Assembly (NCBI RefSeq): GCF_900104335.1
Contig: NZ_FMXT01000017.1
Location: 1-40,229, forward strand
Length of the DNA: 40,229 nucleotides
Source of the DNA: Pseudobutyrivibrio sp. YE44
GTDB taxonomy: Bacteria > Bacillota > Clostridia > Lachnospirales > Lachnospiraceae
Direction: 5' to 3'
A program made the position numbers and the translations under genes. The notes beneath the pieces were generated by a model, which was not told the DNA's origin, searched no databases, and saw only the letters and a list, made by a program, of their open reading frames with translations. Every line of letters starts with the position of its first letter. The stretch's first letter is position 1. Below, piece by piece: positions 31,882-40,027 of this stretch.

Positions 31882-31916
31882 TGTAGAATATAAGATATTT
31901 TTTAGGAGGTCTAATA

Positions 31917-32780
31917 ATGGCAGAGAATAGTTCATGTGCTTCAGCAAGCTCTTGCTCTCGTGGCTCATGCGAAGGATGTCCTTCAGCAGAGGCTGCAAAG
32001 GCAGGCGTTAGAAACACTTCGTTTCTTGAGGCACCAAATCCAAATTCAAATATAAAGCACGTAATCGGTGTAGTTTCTGGAAAGGGTGGCGTTGGTAAGT
32101 CACTTGTTACTTCATCACTTGCAGGTGTTATGGCACGCGCTGGCTACAAGGTTGGTGTCCTTGATGCTGATATCACAGGCCCATCCATCCCAAAGATGTT
32201 TGGTGTTCATGGACCGGCAGCTGCAAATGCTGAAGGCATTATGCTTCCAGAAATTGCAGAGGATGGCACAAAAATCATGTCGGTAAACCTTATTCTTGAC
32301 GATGAAGAGGCTCCAGTTATCTGGAGAGGTCCAGTTATCGCTGGTGTTGTAAAGCAGTTCTGGACAGATGTTGAGTGGGGCGAGATTGACTATCTTTTTG
32401 TTGATATGCCACCAGGAACAGGTGATGTTCCACTTACATGCTTCCAGTCACTTCCAGTGGATGGCGTTGTTATCGTTACAAGCCCACAGGAGCTTGTTCA
32501 GATGATTGTTAAAAAGGCTTACAACATGGCTGATATGATGCACATTCCAGTGCTTGGTCTTGTTGAAAACTACTCATACATCGCTTGTCCAGATTGCGGC
32601 AAGAAGATTGAAATCTTCGGAGAGAGCCACATCGACGAGGTGGCAAAGGAGCTTAACGTACCAGTTCTTGGCAAGATGCCTATGGATAGAAGCTTCGCTA
32701 CAGCTGCCGACGCTGGCCGCATCTTCGACGTAGAAAATTCGTATCTTGCATCAGCTGAGGAAATATTAAAGAATTTATAA
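31917..32780 (+). CDS. mrp: Mrp/ApbC-type iron-sulfur carrier P-loop ATPase
   Basis: The 287-residue protein has the deviant Walker A GVVSGKGGVGKSLVTSSLA (about 50-68), ADITGPSIPKMFG, WRGPVIAGVVKQFWTDVEWG and YLFVDMPPGTGDV with the Walker B Asp, all typical of Mrp/Nbp35 proteins that carry and hand over Fe-S clusters in the cytoplasm. A CPDCG motif near residue 223 is the likely cluster-bridging CxxC. The N-terminus is Ser/Cys-rich (CASASSCSRGSCEGCP), an extra metal-binding region as in many anaerobes. It stands alone with its own promoter. Confidence 0.93.
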   Translation: MAENSSCASASSCSRGSCEGCPSAEAAKAGVRNTSFLEAPNPNSNIKHVIGVVSGKGGVGKSLVTSSLAGVMARAGYKVGVLDADITGPSIPKMFGVHGPAAANAEGIMLPEIAEDGTKIMSVNLILDDEEAPVIWRGPVIAGVVKQFWTDVEWGEIDYLFVDMPPGTGDVPLTCFQSLPVDGVVIVTSPQELVQMIVKKAYNMADMMHIPVLGLVENYSYIACPDCGKKIEIFGESHIDEVAKELNVPVLGKMPMDRSFATAADAGRIFDVENSYLASAEEILKNL

Positions 32781-32790
32781 ATTTAGATGA

Positions 32791-32877
32791 GCTGGTAGGC
32801 ATCAAGCTCTTATATGTCTTATGTGAAGCTTTCTATAGCTGAACAGAAGATATATAAGGCTTGTAACCGCAACCAGC
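32791..32877 (+). other. Nested hairpin between mrp and ppi
   Basis: GCTGGT (32791-32796) pairs with ACCAGC (32872-32877), CAAGC (32803-32807) with GCTTG (32859-32863), CTTATATGTCTT (32809-32820) with AAGATATATAAG (32847-32858, one wobble). The left arm TAGG-CAAGCTCT-ATAT-TCTT and right arm AGGCTTGT match the thl-hbd hairpin, so both are probably copies of one element. Confidence 0.55.
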
Positions 32878-32928
32878 GGATTCATATTATAGGAAACAGT
32901 CGGATTAAAGATTAAAGGAGAATTTAAA

Positions 32929-33450
32929 ATGGCACAGAACCCAGTAGTTACAATTGAAATGGAAAATGGCGATATCATGAAGGCTGAGCTTTACCCTGAA
33001 ATCGCTCCAAACACTGTAAACAACTTTATTAGCTTAATTAACCACAACTTCTACGATGGAGTTATCTTCCACAGAGTAATCAATGGCTTTATGCTCCAGG
33101 GTGGAGATCCAGATGGCACAGGTATGGGTGGCCCAGGATACTCTATCAAGGGTGAGTTCTCAAGCAATGGCTTCAAGAACGACCTTAAGCACGAGCCAGG
33201 TGTTCTTTCAATGGCACGTACAATGATGCCAAACTCAGCAGGAAGCCAGTTCTTCATCATGCACAAGACAAGTCCACACCTTGATGGTGACTATGCTGCA
33301 TTCGGTAAGGTTATCGAGGGTATGGATGTTGTAAACAAAATCGCTGAGGTTGATACAGATTGGTCTGATCGTCCAAAGACAGAGCAGAAGATGAAGAAGG
33401 TTACAGTAGAGACTTTCGGAGTAGAGTATCCAGAACCAGAGAAGTACTAA
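32929..33450 (+). CDS. ppiB: Cyclophilin-type peptidyl-prolyl isomerase
   Basis: The 173-residue enzyme speeds cis-trans isomerisation of prolyl bonds during folding. It shows the cyclophilin core: IFHRVINGFMLQGGDPDGTGMGGPGY with the catalytic Arg, and GVLSMARTMMPNSAGSQFFIMHKTSPHLDGDYAAFGKVIEGMDVV. There is no signal peptide, so it is cytoplasmic. AAAGGAG lies upstream of the ATG. Codon use is narrow, suggesting high expression. The long spacer to mrp contains the nested hairpin. Confidence 0.95.
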   Translation: MAQNPVVTIEMENGDIMKAELYPEIAPNTVNNFISLINHNFYDGVIFHRVINGFMLQGGDPDGTGMGGPGYSIKGEFSSNGFKNDLKHEPGVLSMARTMMPNSAGSQFFIMHKTSPHLDGDYAAFGKVIEGMDVVNKIAEVDTDWSDRPKTEQKMKKVTVETFGVEYPEPEKY

Positions 33451-33457
33451 TGCGCTG

Positions 33458-33476
33458 CTCTTCCCGTTTGGAAGAG
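33458..33476 (+). terminator. Short hairpin after ppi
   Basis: CTCTTCC pairs with GGAAGAG around CGTTT; only a weak T run follows. It may trim or stabilise the 3' end before the stronger hairpin at 33521. Confidence 0.4.
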
Positions 33477-33491
33477 ATAGTTATTAAATAC

Positions 33492-33520
33492 TTTACAAAT
33501 CAAATTTAACATGTTATTAT
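33492..33520 (+). promoter_or_regulatory. Promoter of the gene at 33584
   Basis: TTTACA (33492-33497), 17-bp spacer, extended TGTTATTAT ending at 33520. A terminator-type hairpin begins at the next base. Confidence 0.7.
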
Positions 33521-33550
33521 AACGGCACGAGTTTCGCGTGTCGTTTTTTC
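33521..33550 (+). terminator. Terminator overlapping a transcription start region
   Basis: AACGGCACG (33521-33529) pairs with CGTGTCGTT (33537-33545, one wobble) and TTTTTC follows. It would end ppi transcription but lies exactly where RNA from the promoter at 33492-33520 begins. Confidence 0.75.
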
Positions 33551-33583
33551 TTTTGTTGTTTCAACAATTATCACAGGAGTACT

Positions 33584-34351
33584 ATGGAATTTAATACTAT
33601 TTTTTATTGCCTTATTTTATGGGCAGTTGTTATCCTATGCTCTTCCTTTATTTCTGCATTACGTGGATTAAGAATGAAGAGAATTCATGAGCTAAAGAAG
33701 GTCTATATGCAAAGAGTAATTGCTATAGCGGCAACAGGCCTTCCTACTAATAAACTCATAAGAGAGCTATATTATAGCTTTATAAACGAGAAAAGACTAA
33801 GACAAATTTTGATAAGAGCAGTGAAAAGAACGCCAGAGGCAGGTTTTGCCTATATAAATAAGCATTTAAGCTGCGAGCCTATAATGCTAATCCATAATTA
33901 TTTACTGAGCCGAGAAAAACATCTTGAAGGTAAGGGTGAGATTCCGAAGGATATAATTGCTCATTTTGAGAATGAAATTGAAAAATGGGATCAGGAATAT
34001 GAGGAAACACTCAGTAGCTTGAAAAAAGCCAGAAGAAAGACATTTATTTTCGGTTTATTCTTCACAATTCTAAATCTTTTTATGTATAGCAGAATTAAAA
34101 CCGGGAATAGCTTAATGATATATGCTATTGTAGACACAATTGGAGTTATTTGGTCTATTATTCTCGACTATGAATGTAGTGTTGTAGATGAGAGAATGCG
34201 TGCAGGAAATCCTGCGTGGATAAAATTCAAAAAAAAGAAGACCCAATTCCTTACAAAGGGTATCACTAATGTGTACCAACTTGCTGCAGGACTGGGCCTT
34301 ATATTAAATATTACGACTGTTGTTGCTGGATGGCTTGGGCCGATAGCTTAA
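33584..34351 (+). CDS. Membrane protein of unknown function
   Basis: The 255-residue protein has an N-terminal membrane segment (about 6-26), a basic helical central part of 120 residues (KVYMQRVIAIAATGLPTNKLIREL and onwards) and three hydrophobic segments near 150-168, 175-192 and 230-252. The central part is probably cytoplasmic. No family was recognised. CAGGAG lies upstream of the ATG. The 3' end overlaps the convergent corC-like gene by 41 bp, so antisense pairing of the two messages is possible. Confidence 0.75.
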   Translation: MEFNTIFYCLILWAVVILCSSFISALRGLRMKRIHELKKVYMQRVIAIAATGLPTNKLIRELYYSFINEKRLRQILIRAVKRTPEAGFAYINKHLSCEPIMLIHNYLLSREKHLEGKGEIPKDIIAHFENEIEKWDQEYEETLSSLKKARRKTFIFGLFFTILNLFMYSRIKTGNSLMIYAIVDTIGVIWSIILDYECSVVDERMRAGNPAWIKFKKKKTQFLTKGITNVYQLAAGLGLILNITTVVAGWLGPIA

Positions 34352-35594
34352 TACGAAGCTTTGTGATTCGTTTCTTTTCAACAGCTAGAACTCGGATGAT
34401 AGTGCCATCTTCGGAAACATAAGTCTCCCCTACATTTGGGAAATGATCGAAGGCACCAACGATGTAACCGCCGATGGTGTCGTAGTCATCACTTGTAAAA
34501 CCAAGAGGAATCATCTGACATAAATCCTCAAGATTCATGGAGCCAAGAACCTGATATTCGCGGTCACTTAAGCGAACCACAGGGTCTTCCTCATCTTCAT
34601 CATATTCGTCACGGATTTCTCCAACGATTTCCTCAAGCAAATCTTCTAGGGTAATCATGCCGGAAAGCTCGCCATATTCGTCAAGTACGATGGATAGGGT
34701 GGCTGATTCGGCACGCATTTCATCAAATAAATCGGATACATTTTTCATTTCATAGGTGAAATATGCATCACGAAGATAGTCGGTTACCTTAAAATCATCT
34801 GGAGGATTAAGTCCAAGGAAATCCTTCATATTTACAATGCCAAGAACCTTTTCAGTATCTGGCTCGCACACAGGAATACGAGTGTACATATCTTCCTTGA
34901 AGATGGCAATCAGTTCATCGTAGGAAGCGTCTGCATCTATCATGGTCATATCGATTCGAGGAATCATTACCTCTTTTGCGCAGGCATCGGAAAAGTCGAA
35001 CACCTTGTGAATCATTGTTCGCTCATCACCTTCGATGGCGCCAGATTCGTGGCTAACATCAACCATGGTACGAATTTCTTCCTCGGTGATGGTTTCGTCT
35101 CTGAAATCTGGGTCGATACCAAAGAGCCTCATGATAATTCCTGAAAGGAAATTAACCACTTCAATAACTGGGGTCAAAATCCACATCAGCCCGCCGATGA
35201 TAGGTGCAAAAGAAAGACTTAAGTTTGTGGAATTCAAGGTTGCAAAAGACTTTGGTGTGATTTCGCCAAATATCAAAATAAGCAAAGTTAGAATTCCAGT
35301 TGCTACACCTGCTCCAACGCTGCCAAAAAGCTGTATTGCCAGGGTAGTAGCAAGTGATGAAGCAGAAAGATTAACTATGTTATTTCCTATTAATATGGCT
35401 GAAAGCATTTTCTTGGGACGGTCAATAACCTTGAGAACTCTCTTGGCTTTTTTGTCTCCATCATCAGCCATAGTTTTTATCTTAATTTTATTAACTGTGG
35501 TCAGCGCAGTTTCTGCTGAAGAGAAGAAGCCTGACAAACACAGTAGGATAAACAGAACAATAAACTTAATCAATAAGTGAACATCCAAAAGCAA
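34311..35594 (-). CDS. CNNM/CorC (HlyC) family transporter with CBS domains
   Basis: The 427-residue protein has an N-terminal DUF21/CNNM membrane domain (about 1-180, with GFFSSAETALTTVNKIKI and LGEITPKSFATLN-like LIFGEITPKSFATLNSTNL), a pair of CBS domains (about 205-330) and a CorC_HlyC C-terminal domain (about 345-420). Such proteins are linked to Mg2+ or Co2+ export and resistance; older names call them hemolysins without good reason. The start is a TTG, four bases after AAGGAGG on the minus strand; no ATG lies near in frame. Confidence 0.9.
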   Translation of the reverse strand: MLLDVHLLIKFIVLFILLCLSGFFSSAETALTTVNKIKIKTMADDGDKKAKRVLKVIDRPKKMLSAILIGNNIVNLSASSLATTLAIQLFGSVGAGVATGILTLLILIFGEITPKSFATLNSTNLSLSFAPIIGGLMWILTPVIEVVNFLSGIIMRLFGIDPDFRDETITEEEIRTMVDVSHESGAIEGDERTMIHKVFDFSDACAKEVMIPRIDMTMIDADASYDELIAIFKEDMYTRIPVCEPDTEKVLGIVNMKDFLGLNPPDDFKVTDYLRDAYFTYEMKNVSDLFDEMRAESATLSIVLDEYGELSGMITLEDLLEEIVGEIRDEYDEDEEDPVVRLSDREYQVLGSMNLEDLCQMIPLGFTSDDYDTIGGYIVGAFDHFPNVGETYVSEDGTIIRVLAVEKKRITKLRIKLSAQAIQQQQS

Positions 35595-35691
35595 AAAACC
35601 TCCTTCTACATATTATATGTATTGAACCACATTATATCATATATGTAGTTGATTAGTAACATAATTGAAAATAGTACTGAAAGGAGGTACC

Positions 35692-35833
35692 ATGAATAAT
35701 AAAGATAAGAAAATATTAAGAGATATATTTTCTAATCCTATTAAATCAGATATTAAATGGATATAAATGGTCAGATAAAGGTGCTGTGAAATCAGTTAGA
35801 AGATTTTTAGAGAATGTGGGGGTAAGAATATGA
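35692..35833 (+). pseudogene. hicA: Decayed hicA toxin gene with internal deletion
   Basis: AAGGAGG lies four bases before ATG 35692. The first 23 codons (MNNKDKKILRDIFSNPIKSDIKW) look like the start of HicA-type toxins that precede this HicB type, then the frame stops at TAA 35764. In the +1 frame from 35768 the sequence WSDKGAVKSVRRFLENVGVRI matches the usual C-terminus and stops in ATGA overlapping the hicB start. Around 35 codons with the dsRBD-like core and catalytic His are missing. The break lies at a repeated TAAATGG separated by a few bases. No functional toxin can be made. Confidence 0.65.
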
Positions 35834-36165
35834 TGAACTATAAAGGATATATTGGAAAAGTAGAATTTGATGATGAACAGCATATTTTTACTGGAGAAGT
35901 AATTAATACTAGAACTGTAATTACTTTTCAGGGTTCATCTGTAAGTGAATTGGAAGAAGAGTTTAAGAATTCTGTAGATGATTATTTGGAATGGTGCAAG
36001 GAAGATGGAGTTGAACCTGAGAAGCCATATTCTGGAAAGTTTAATGCAAGAATTTATCCTGAGCTTCATCAGAGAGCTGCAATAGCAGCTAGCATTCTTG
36101 GCATGTCCTTAAATTCTTTTTTGATTAAATCTTTAGAGGATGAACTGAATTTAATGCATATTTAG
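35830..36165 (+). CDS. hicB: HicB-family antitoxin, orphan
   Basis: The 111-residue protein has the HicB fold start (YKGYIGKVEFDDEQHIFTGEVINTRTVITFQGSSVSELEEEFKNSVDDYLEWCKEDG) and a ribbon-helix-helix-like C-terminus (SGKFNARIYPELHQRAAIAASILGMSLNSFLIKSLEDEL). In intact systems it neutralises HicA and represses its own operon. Here the hicA partner upstream is destroyed while hicB is open and keeps the overlapping ATGA start, so it may persist as a DNA-binding regulator or an anti-addiction remnant. A second ATG at 35833 is an equal start candidate. Confidence 0.88.
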   Translation: MMNYKGYIGKVEFDDEQHIFTGEVINTRTVITFQGSSVSELEEEFKNSVDDYLEWCKEDGVEPEKPYSGKFNARIYPELHQRAAIAASILGMSLNSFLIKSLEDELNLMHI

Positions 36166-36230
36166 TATAGTATTTTCCTTCTATTTCCATTAAAGTTAAT
36201 AGTGGAGAAAATAGAAAAGAGAGATTAAAT

Positions 36231-37184
36231 ATGAAAAAAAGGTTGCTAACCATAGCATTAATTATATCTGCTTCTCTGTGTTTTGCAGGGTGCAGCAAAT
36301 ATGATAAAGATGAGATTTCCTACAGAGACAAGGGCATTGAGGCCATGGATAATGGTGACTATGACAAAGCCATCAAGTACTTTAACAAGGCCCTTAATTG
36401 TTCTATCGGAAAGGTCACAGATTTAGAGCTGGACATTGATTATTACAAGGCTGCGGCTCAGTATTCAGCTGGCAATTTTGCAGATGCTGAGAAAACCTAC
36501 ACTTACCTTATCAGGTATGATGACAAAAACTACAAGCCTTACTTCCTGCGAGGCAGCATTTATGCCGGCGAGGGAGAGATAGGAAAGGCCATCAAGGATT
36601 ATGATGCGGCCATTGCAATCGATGAAAAGAACTACCTATTATATATAGAGATTTATGACAACCTGAATGCATTGGGATTCACGGACCAAGCTTTGGTATA
36701 TCTTAACGATGCCCTTGATGTGGAGGATAAGTCAGCTGAGTCAAAATATTATAAAGGTCGAATCTATTACATGCTAGGCCAAAGCGATGAAGCAGAAAAG
36801 CTTTTGAAGCAGGCTGTTGAAAAGGATGTGGTAGAGGCTCGTCTTTATCTAGCAAAGATTTATCAGGATCAGGAGAATTATGATGGCGCACAGAAGCTTC
36901 TTGAGGAGTATGCTTCCTCAGAGAATGTAACCAGCGAGGCTCTCGGCACCTTAGGTGATATTGAACTTACAAATGGCAATTATGAAAACGCACTTAACTA
37001 TTATGAGGCTGGGTTGAATCTTGATTCAATAGACAACATGCCACAGCTTATGAAGGGCAAGGTTGCAGCCCTAGAAAAGCTAAAAAGGTTCCAGGAAGCA
37101 CGAGATGTGCTAACACAATATCTAGAGAAGTACCCAAATGATGAGGAAGCTCAAAAAGAGCAAATATTCTTACAATCACGATAA
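36231..37184 (+). CDS. TPR-repeat lipoprotein
   Basis: The 317-residue product starts with a lipoprotein signal (MKKRLLTIALIISASLCFAGC), with the lipidated Cys at residue 21. Seven or eight tetratricopeptide repeats follow from about 33 to 310, for example YRDKGIEAMDNGDYDKAIKY, PYFLRGSIYAGEGEIGKAIK and GDIELTNGNYENALNYYEAG. TPR arrays bind peptides or proteins; the lipid anchor places it on the outside of the membrane as a scaffold. GAGAG precedes the ATG. It is followed by a terminator. Confidence 0.88.
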   Translation: MKKRLLTIALIISASLCFAGCSKYDKDEISYRDKGIEAMDNGDYDKAIKYFNKALNCSIGKVTDLELDIDYYKAAAQYSAGNFADAEKTYTYLIRYDDKNYKPYFLRGSIYAGEGEIGKAIKDYDAAIAIDEKNYLLYIEIYDNLNALGFTDQALVYLNDALDVEDKSAESKYYKGRIYYMLGQSDEAEKLLKQAVEKDVVEARLYLAKIYQDQENYDGAQKLLEEYASSENVTSEALGTLGDIELTNGNYENALNYYEAGLNLDSIDNMPQLMKGKVAALEKLKRFQEARDVLTQYLEKYPNDEEAQKEQIFLQSR

Positions 37185-37193
37185 ATAGTCAGA

Positions 37194-37224
37194 AAAGGCG
37201 CACAATATCTTGTGTGTCTTTTTT
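37194..37224 (+). terminator. Terminator of the TPR gene, overlapping an NrdR-box-like site
   Basis: AAAGGCGCACAA (37194-37205) pairs with TTGTGTGTCTTT (37210-37221, wobbles included) around TATC; further T residues follow. Confidence 0.75.
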
Positions 37225-37248
37225 ATGTCTAAATACAAAATATTGTGT
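37200..37248 (+). promoter_or_regulatory. Upstream pair of NrdR-box-like sites
   Basis: GCACAATATCTTGTGT (37200-37215) and ATACAAAATATTGTGT (37233-37248) each match 14 of 16 positions of the NrdR consensus acaCwAtATaTwGtgt. Start-to-start distance is 33 bp. The first is part of the terminator hairpin, so its match may be partly due to that palindrome. Confidence 0.4.
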
Positions 37249-37318
37249 GTGTTGAATCGTAATTCTACCTAGAAAATTATCAAATCTGGAAATTGTTTTT
37301 AGGTAATAATGACGAAAA

Positions 37319-37371
37319 GCACAATATATAGTGATTATACATTGACCCCTCACTATATGTTTTGATACCAT
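37319..37371 (+). promoter_or_regulatory. nrdD promoter with paired NrdR boxes
   Basis: Box 1 GCACAATATATAGTGA (37319-37334) has a perfect CwATATATwG core. Box 2 TCACTATATGTTTTGA (37350-37365) matches 12 of 16. They are 31 bp apart start to start, about three helical turns, the arrangement known for NrdR repression. TTGACC (37342-37347) with TACCAT (37366-37371, 18-bp spacer) places box 2 between -35 and -10. Below it AAAAAGG/CCTTTTT can form a leader hairpin near 37419-37447. Confidence 0.7.
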
Positions 37372-37512
37372 ATAAGCAAGTCATAAAGTACCTTAGCTGA
37401 ACTTACATGTTTAGGCACCAAAAAGGTCAGTAGGGGGAGTCCTTTTTAGACGTAAAATGCAAAATGCAGACTCTGCAAAATGCAAAAAAAGAAAGGGAAT
37501 TGGTGAGAGAAA

Positions 37513-39897
37513 TTGTTTGATGTTGTAAAAAGAGACGGGGAAGTTGCTGAGTTTAATTTAGGAAAAATTAACGATGCTATTGCAAAGGCATTTGAAGCTA
37601 CAGGAAAGGCATATAATGACGATATTATCGGATTATTGTCACTTAGAGTGTCTGCAGATTTCCAGAACAAAATCAAAGACGGAAAGATTTCTGTTGAGGA
37701 TATCCAGGACTCTGTAGAAAATGTTCTTGAGCAGACAGGTTATACAGATGTAGCGAAAGCTTACATATTATATAGAAAGCAGCGTGAAAAGATGCGTAAC
37801 ATGAAGTCTACAGTTCTTGACTATAAGAACGTTGTAGATAGCTATGTAAAGGTAGAGGACTGGCGCGTAAAAGAAAACTCTACTGTTACATATTCTGTTG
37901 GTGGTCTTATCCTTTCAAACTCTGGAGCTATCACAGCTAATTACTGGCTTTCAGAGATATATGATGAGGAAATCGCAAATGCACACCGCAGTGCTGATAT
38001 CCACATTCACGATCTTTCTATGCTTACAGGCTACTGTGCAGGCTGGTCATTAAAGCAGCTTATTCAGGAAGGCCTTGGCGGTATCACAGGAAAGATTACA
38101 TCTGCTCCAGCAAAGCATCTTTCTGTTCTTTGCAATCAGATGGTAAACTTCCTTGGAATTATGCAGAATGAGTGGGCTGGTGCGCAGGCATTTTCATCCT
38201 TCGACACATACCTTGCTCCATTCGTAAAGACAGACAACCTTTCATATGAAGAGGTTAAGAAGTGCCTTGAGGCATTTATATATGGTGTAAACACTCCTTC
38301 ACGTTGGGGTACACAGGCACCATTCTCAAATATCACACTTGACTGGACAGTACCAAATGACTTGGCAGAGCTTCCTGCAATCGTTGGTGGTAAGGAACAG
38401 AACTTCAAGTACAAGGATTGTAAAAAGGAAATGGATATGGTCAACAAGGCCTTCCTTGAGATTATGATCGAGGGCGATGCAAATGGTCGTGGCTTCCAGT
38501 ATCCAATCCCTACATATTCAATCACACGTGATTTCGATTGGTCTGACACAGAAAATAACAGACTCTTATTCGAGATGACTGCTAAGTATGGTACACCATA
38601 CTTCAGCAACTATATCAATTCAGATATGGAGCCAAGCGATGTTCGTTCTATGTGCTGCCGTCTTCGTCTTGATCTTCGTGAGCTTCGCAAGAAGTCAGGT
38701 GGTTTCTTCGGTTCAGGCGAGAGCACAGGTTCTGTGGGTGTTGTTACAATCAACCTTCCACGTATCGCTTATCAGTCAAAGGATGAGGCAGAGTTCTATG
38801 CACGCCTTGACAAGCTTATGGATATCAGCGCTCGTTCTCTTAAGATTAAGCGTGGCGTTATCACAAAGCTTCTTGATGAAGGCTTATATCCATACACAAA
38901 GAGATACCTTGGCACTTTCAACAACCACTTCTCAACTATCGGTCTTATCGGTATGAACGAAGTTGGTCTTAACGCTAATTGGCTTCGCGCAGATATGACA
39001 AGCGCAAAGACACAGCAGTTTGCAAAGGATGTTCTCAATCACATGCGTGAGCGTCTCTCTGACTACCAGGAGATGTATGGTGACCTCTACAACCTTGAGG
39101 CTACACCAGCTGAGTCTACAACATACCGCTTTGCAAAGCATGACCGTGAGCAGTTCCCAGATATCATCACTGCAGGTAAGGATGGAGACACACCATTCTA
39201 CACCAACAGCTCACACATGCCAGTTGAGTTTACATCAGATATCTTTGATGCTCTTGAGGTTCAGGATGAGCTTCAGACACTTTATACATCAGGTACTGTA
39301 TTCCATGCCTTCATTGGCGAGAAGCTTCCTACATGGGAGTCAGCTGCAAATCTTGTTCGCAAGATTGCTGAGAACTACAGATTGCCTTACTATACCTTGT
39401 CACCTACATACTCAGTATGTAAGGAACATGGATACATCGCTGGTGAGCACTACACATGCCCACACTGCGGAAAGACTGCAGAGGTTTACAGCCGTATCAC
39501 AGGATACTATCGCCCAGTTCAGAACTGGAACGAAGGTAAGACTCAGGAATACAAGAATCGTAAGCTTTATGATATCGCAGGCAGCGTTTGCAGACGTGCA
39601 GGCGAAAGTTACGCAAAGCGCGTAGAGGAGCAGCCACAGGTTAATCTTGAAATTGTATCAGAAGAGCCTGAGACAGGTGTTAAGTACCTCTTCACCACAA
39701 AGACATGTCCAAACTGCGCTAGAGCAAAAGAGATTCTTGAGGATGAGGATTATATCCTTGTAGATGCTGAAGAGCAGGTTGATATGACAAAGAAGTACGG
39801 GGTTATGCAGGCACCAACACTTGTAGTCGTAAACGGAGACGACGTAAAGCGTTACGCCAACGCAAGTAACATCCAGCGCTACGTCGACGAACAGTAA
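37513..39897 (+). CDS. nrdD: Anaerobic (class III) ribonucleoside-triphosphate reductase with fused redoxin domain
   Basis: The 794-residue glycyl-radical enzyme makes dNTPs without oxygen. Residues 1-90 are an ATP-cone (VVKRDGEVAEFNLGKINDAI). The catalytic barrel follows. The zinc site includes CPHCG near 652, and the radical Gly is probably G664 in RITGYYRPVQNW. Residues about 720-794 form a thioredoxin/glutaredoxin-like domain with active site C732-P-N-C735 (FTTKTCPNCARAKEIL) and APTLVV. This suggests a redoxin, not formate, as reductant. The start is TTG because an in-frame TGA lies three codons upstream and the next ATG is far inside. The activase gene nrdG does not follow directly; terminators do. 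Confidence 0.95.
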   Translation: MFDVVKRDGEVAEFNLGKINDAIAKAFEATGKAYNDDIIGLLSLRVSADFQNKIKDGKISVEDIQDSVENVLEQTGYTDVAKAYILYRKQREKMRNMKSTVLDYKNVVDSYVKVEDWRVKENSTVTYSVGGLILSNSGAITANYWLSEIYDEEIANAHRSADIHIHDLSMLTGYCAGWSLKQLIQEGLGGITGKITSAPAKHLSVLCNQMVNFLGIMQNEWAGAQAFSSFDTYLAPFVKTDNLSYEEVKKCLEAFIYGVNTPSRWGTQAPFSNITLDWTVPNDLAELPAIVGGKEQNFKYKDCKKEMDMVNKAFLEIMIEGDANGRGFQYPIPTYSITRDFDWSDTENNRLLFEMTAKYGTPYFSNYINSDMEPSDVRSMCCRLRLDLRELRKKSGGFFGSGESTGSVGVVTINLPRIAYQSKDEAEFYARLDKLMDISARSLKIKRGVITKLLDEGLYPYTKRYLGTFNNHFSTIGLIGMNEVGLNANWLRADMTSAKTQQFAKDVLNHMRERLSDYQEMYGDLYNLEATPAESTTYRFAKHDREQFPDIITAGKDGDTPFYTNSSHMPVEFTSDIFDALEVQDELQTLYTSGTVFHAFIGEKLPTWESAANLVRKIAENYRLPYYTLSPTYSVCKEHGYIAGEHYTCPHCGKTAEVYSRITGYYRPVQNWNEGKTQEYKNRKLYDIAGSVCRRAGESYAKRVEEQPQVNLEIVSEEPETGVKYLFTTKTCPNCARAKEILEDEDYILVDAEEQVDMTKKYGVMQAPTLVVVNGDDVKRYANASNIQRYVDEQ

Positions 39898-39920
39898 AAA
39901 CAAAACATAAGTATATGATA

Positions 39921-39973
39921 GGAGTCCTAAATTTTTAGGACTCCTTTTATTGTAGGGCAAGGCCCTCTTTTTT
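39921..39973 (+). terminator. Tandem terminators after nrdD
   Basis: GGAGTCCTAAA (39921-39931) pairs with TTTAGGACTCC (39934-39944), followed by TTTTATT. A second small hairpin AGGGC/GCCCT (39954-39966) is followed by CTTTTTT. Confidence 0.9.
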
Positions 39974-40027
39974 CAAATTGTTAAGTTGGTCATTTAATGA
40001 GATTAAAGATTTTGAAAAAAGAATAAA

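Noticed and set aside
31437-31916. Complete chromosomal oriC
   Set aside because: DnaA boxes are present, but dnaA, dnaN, rpmH and other usual neighbours are absent, so an origin call would go beyond the evidence.
35035-35580. 181-codon open frame opposite the corC-like gene
   Set aside because: It is a shadow of the well-supported corC-like gene on the minus strand; its product has no recognisable features.
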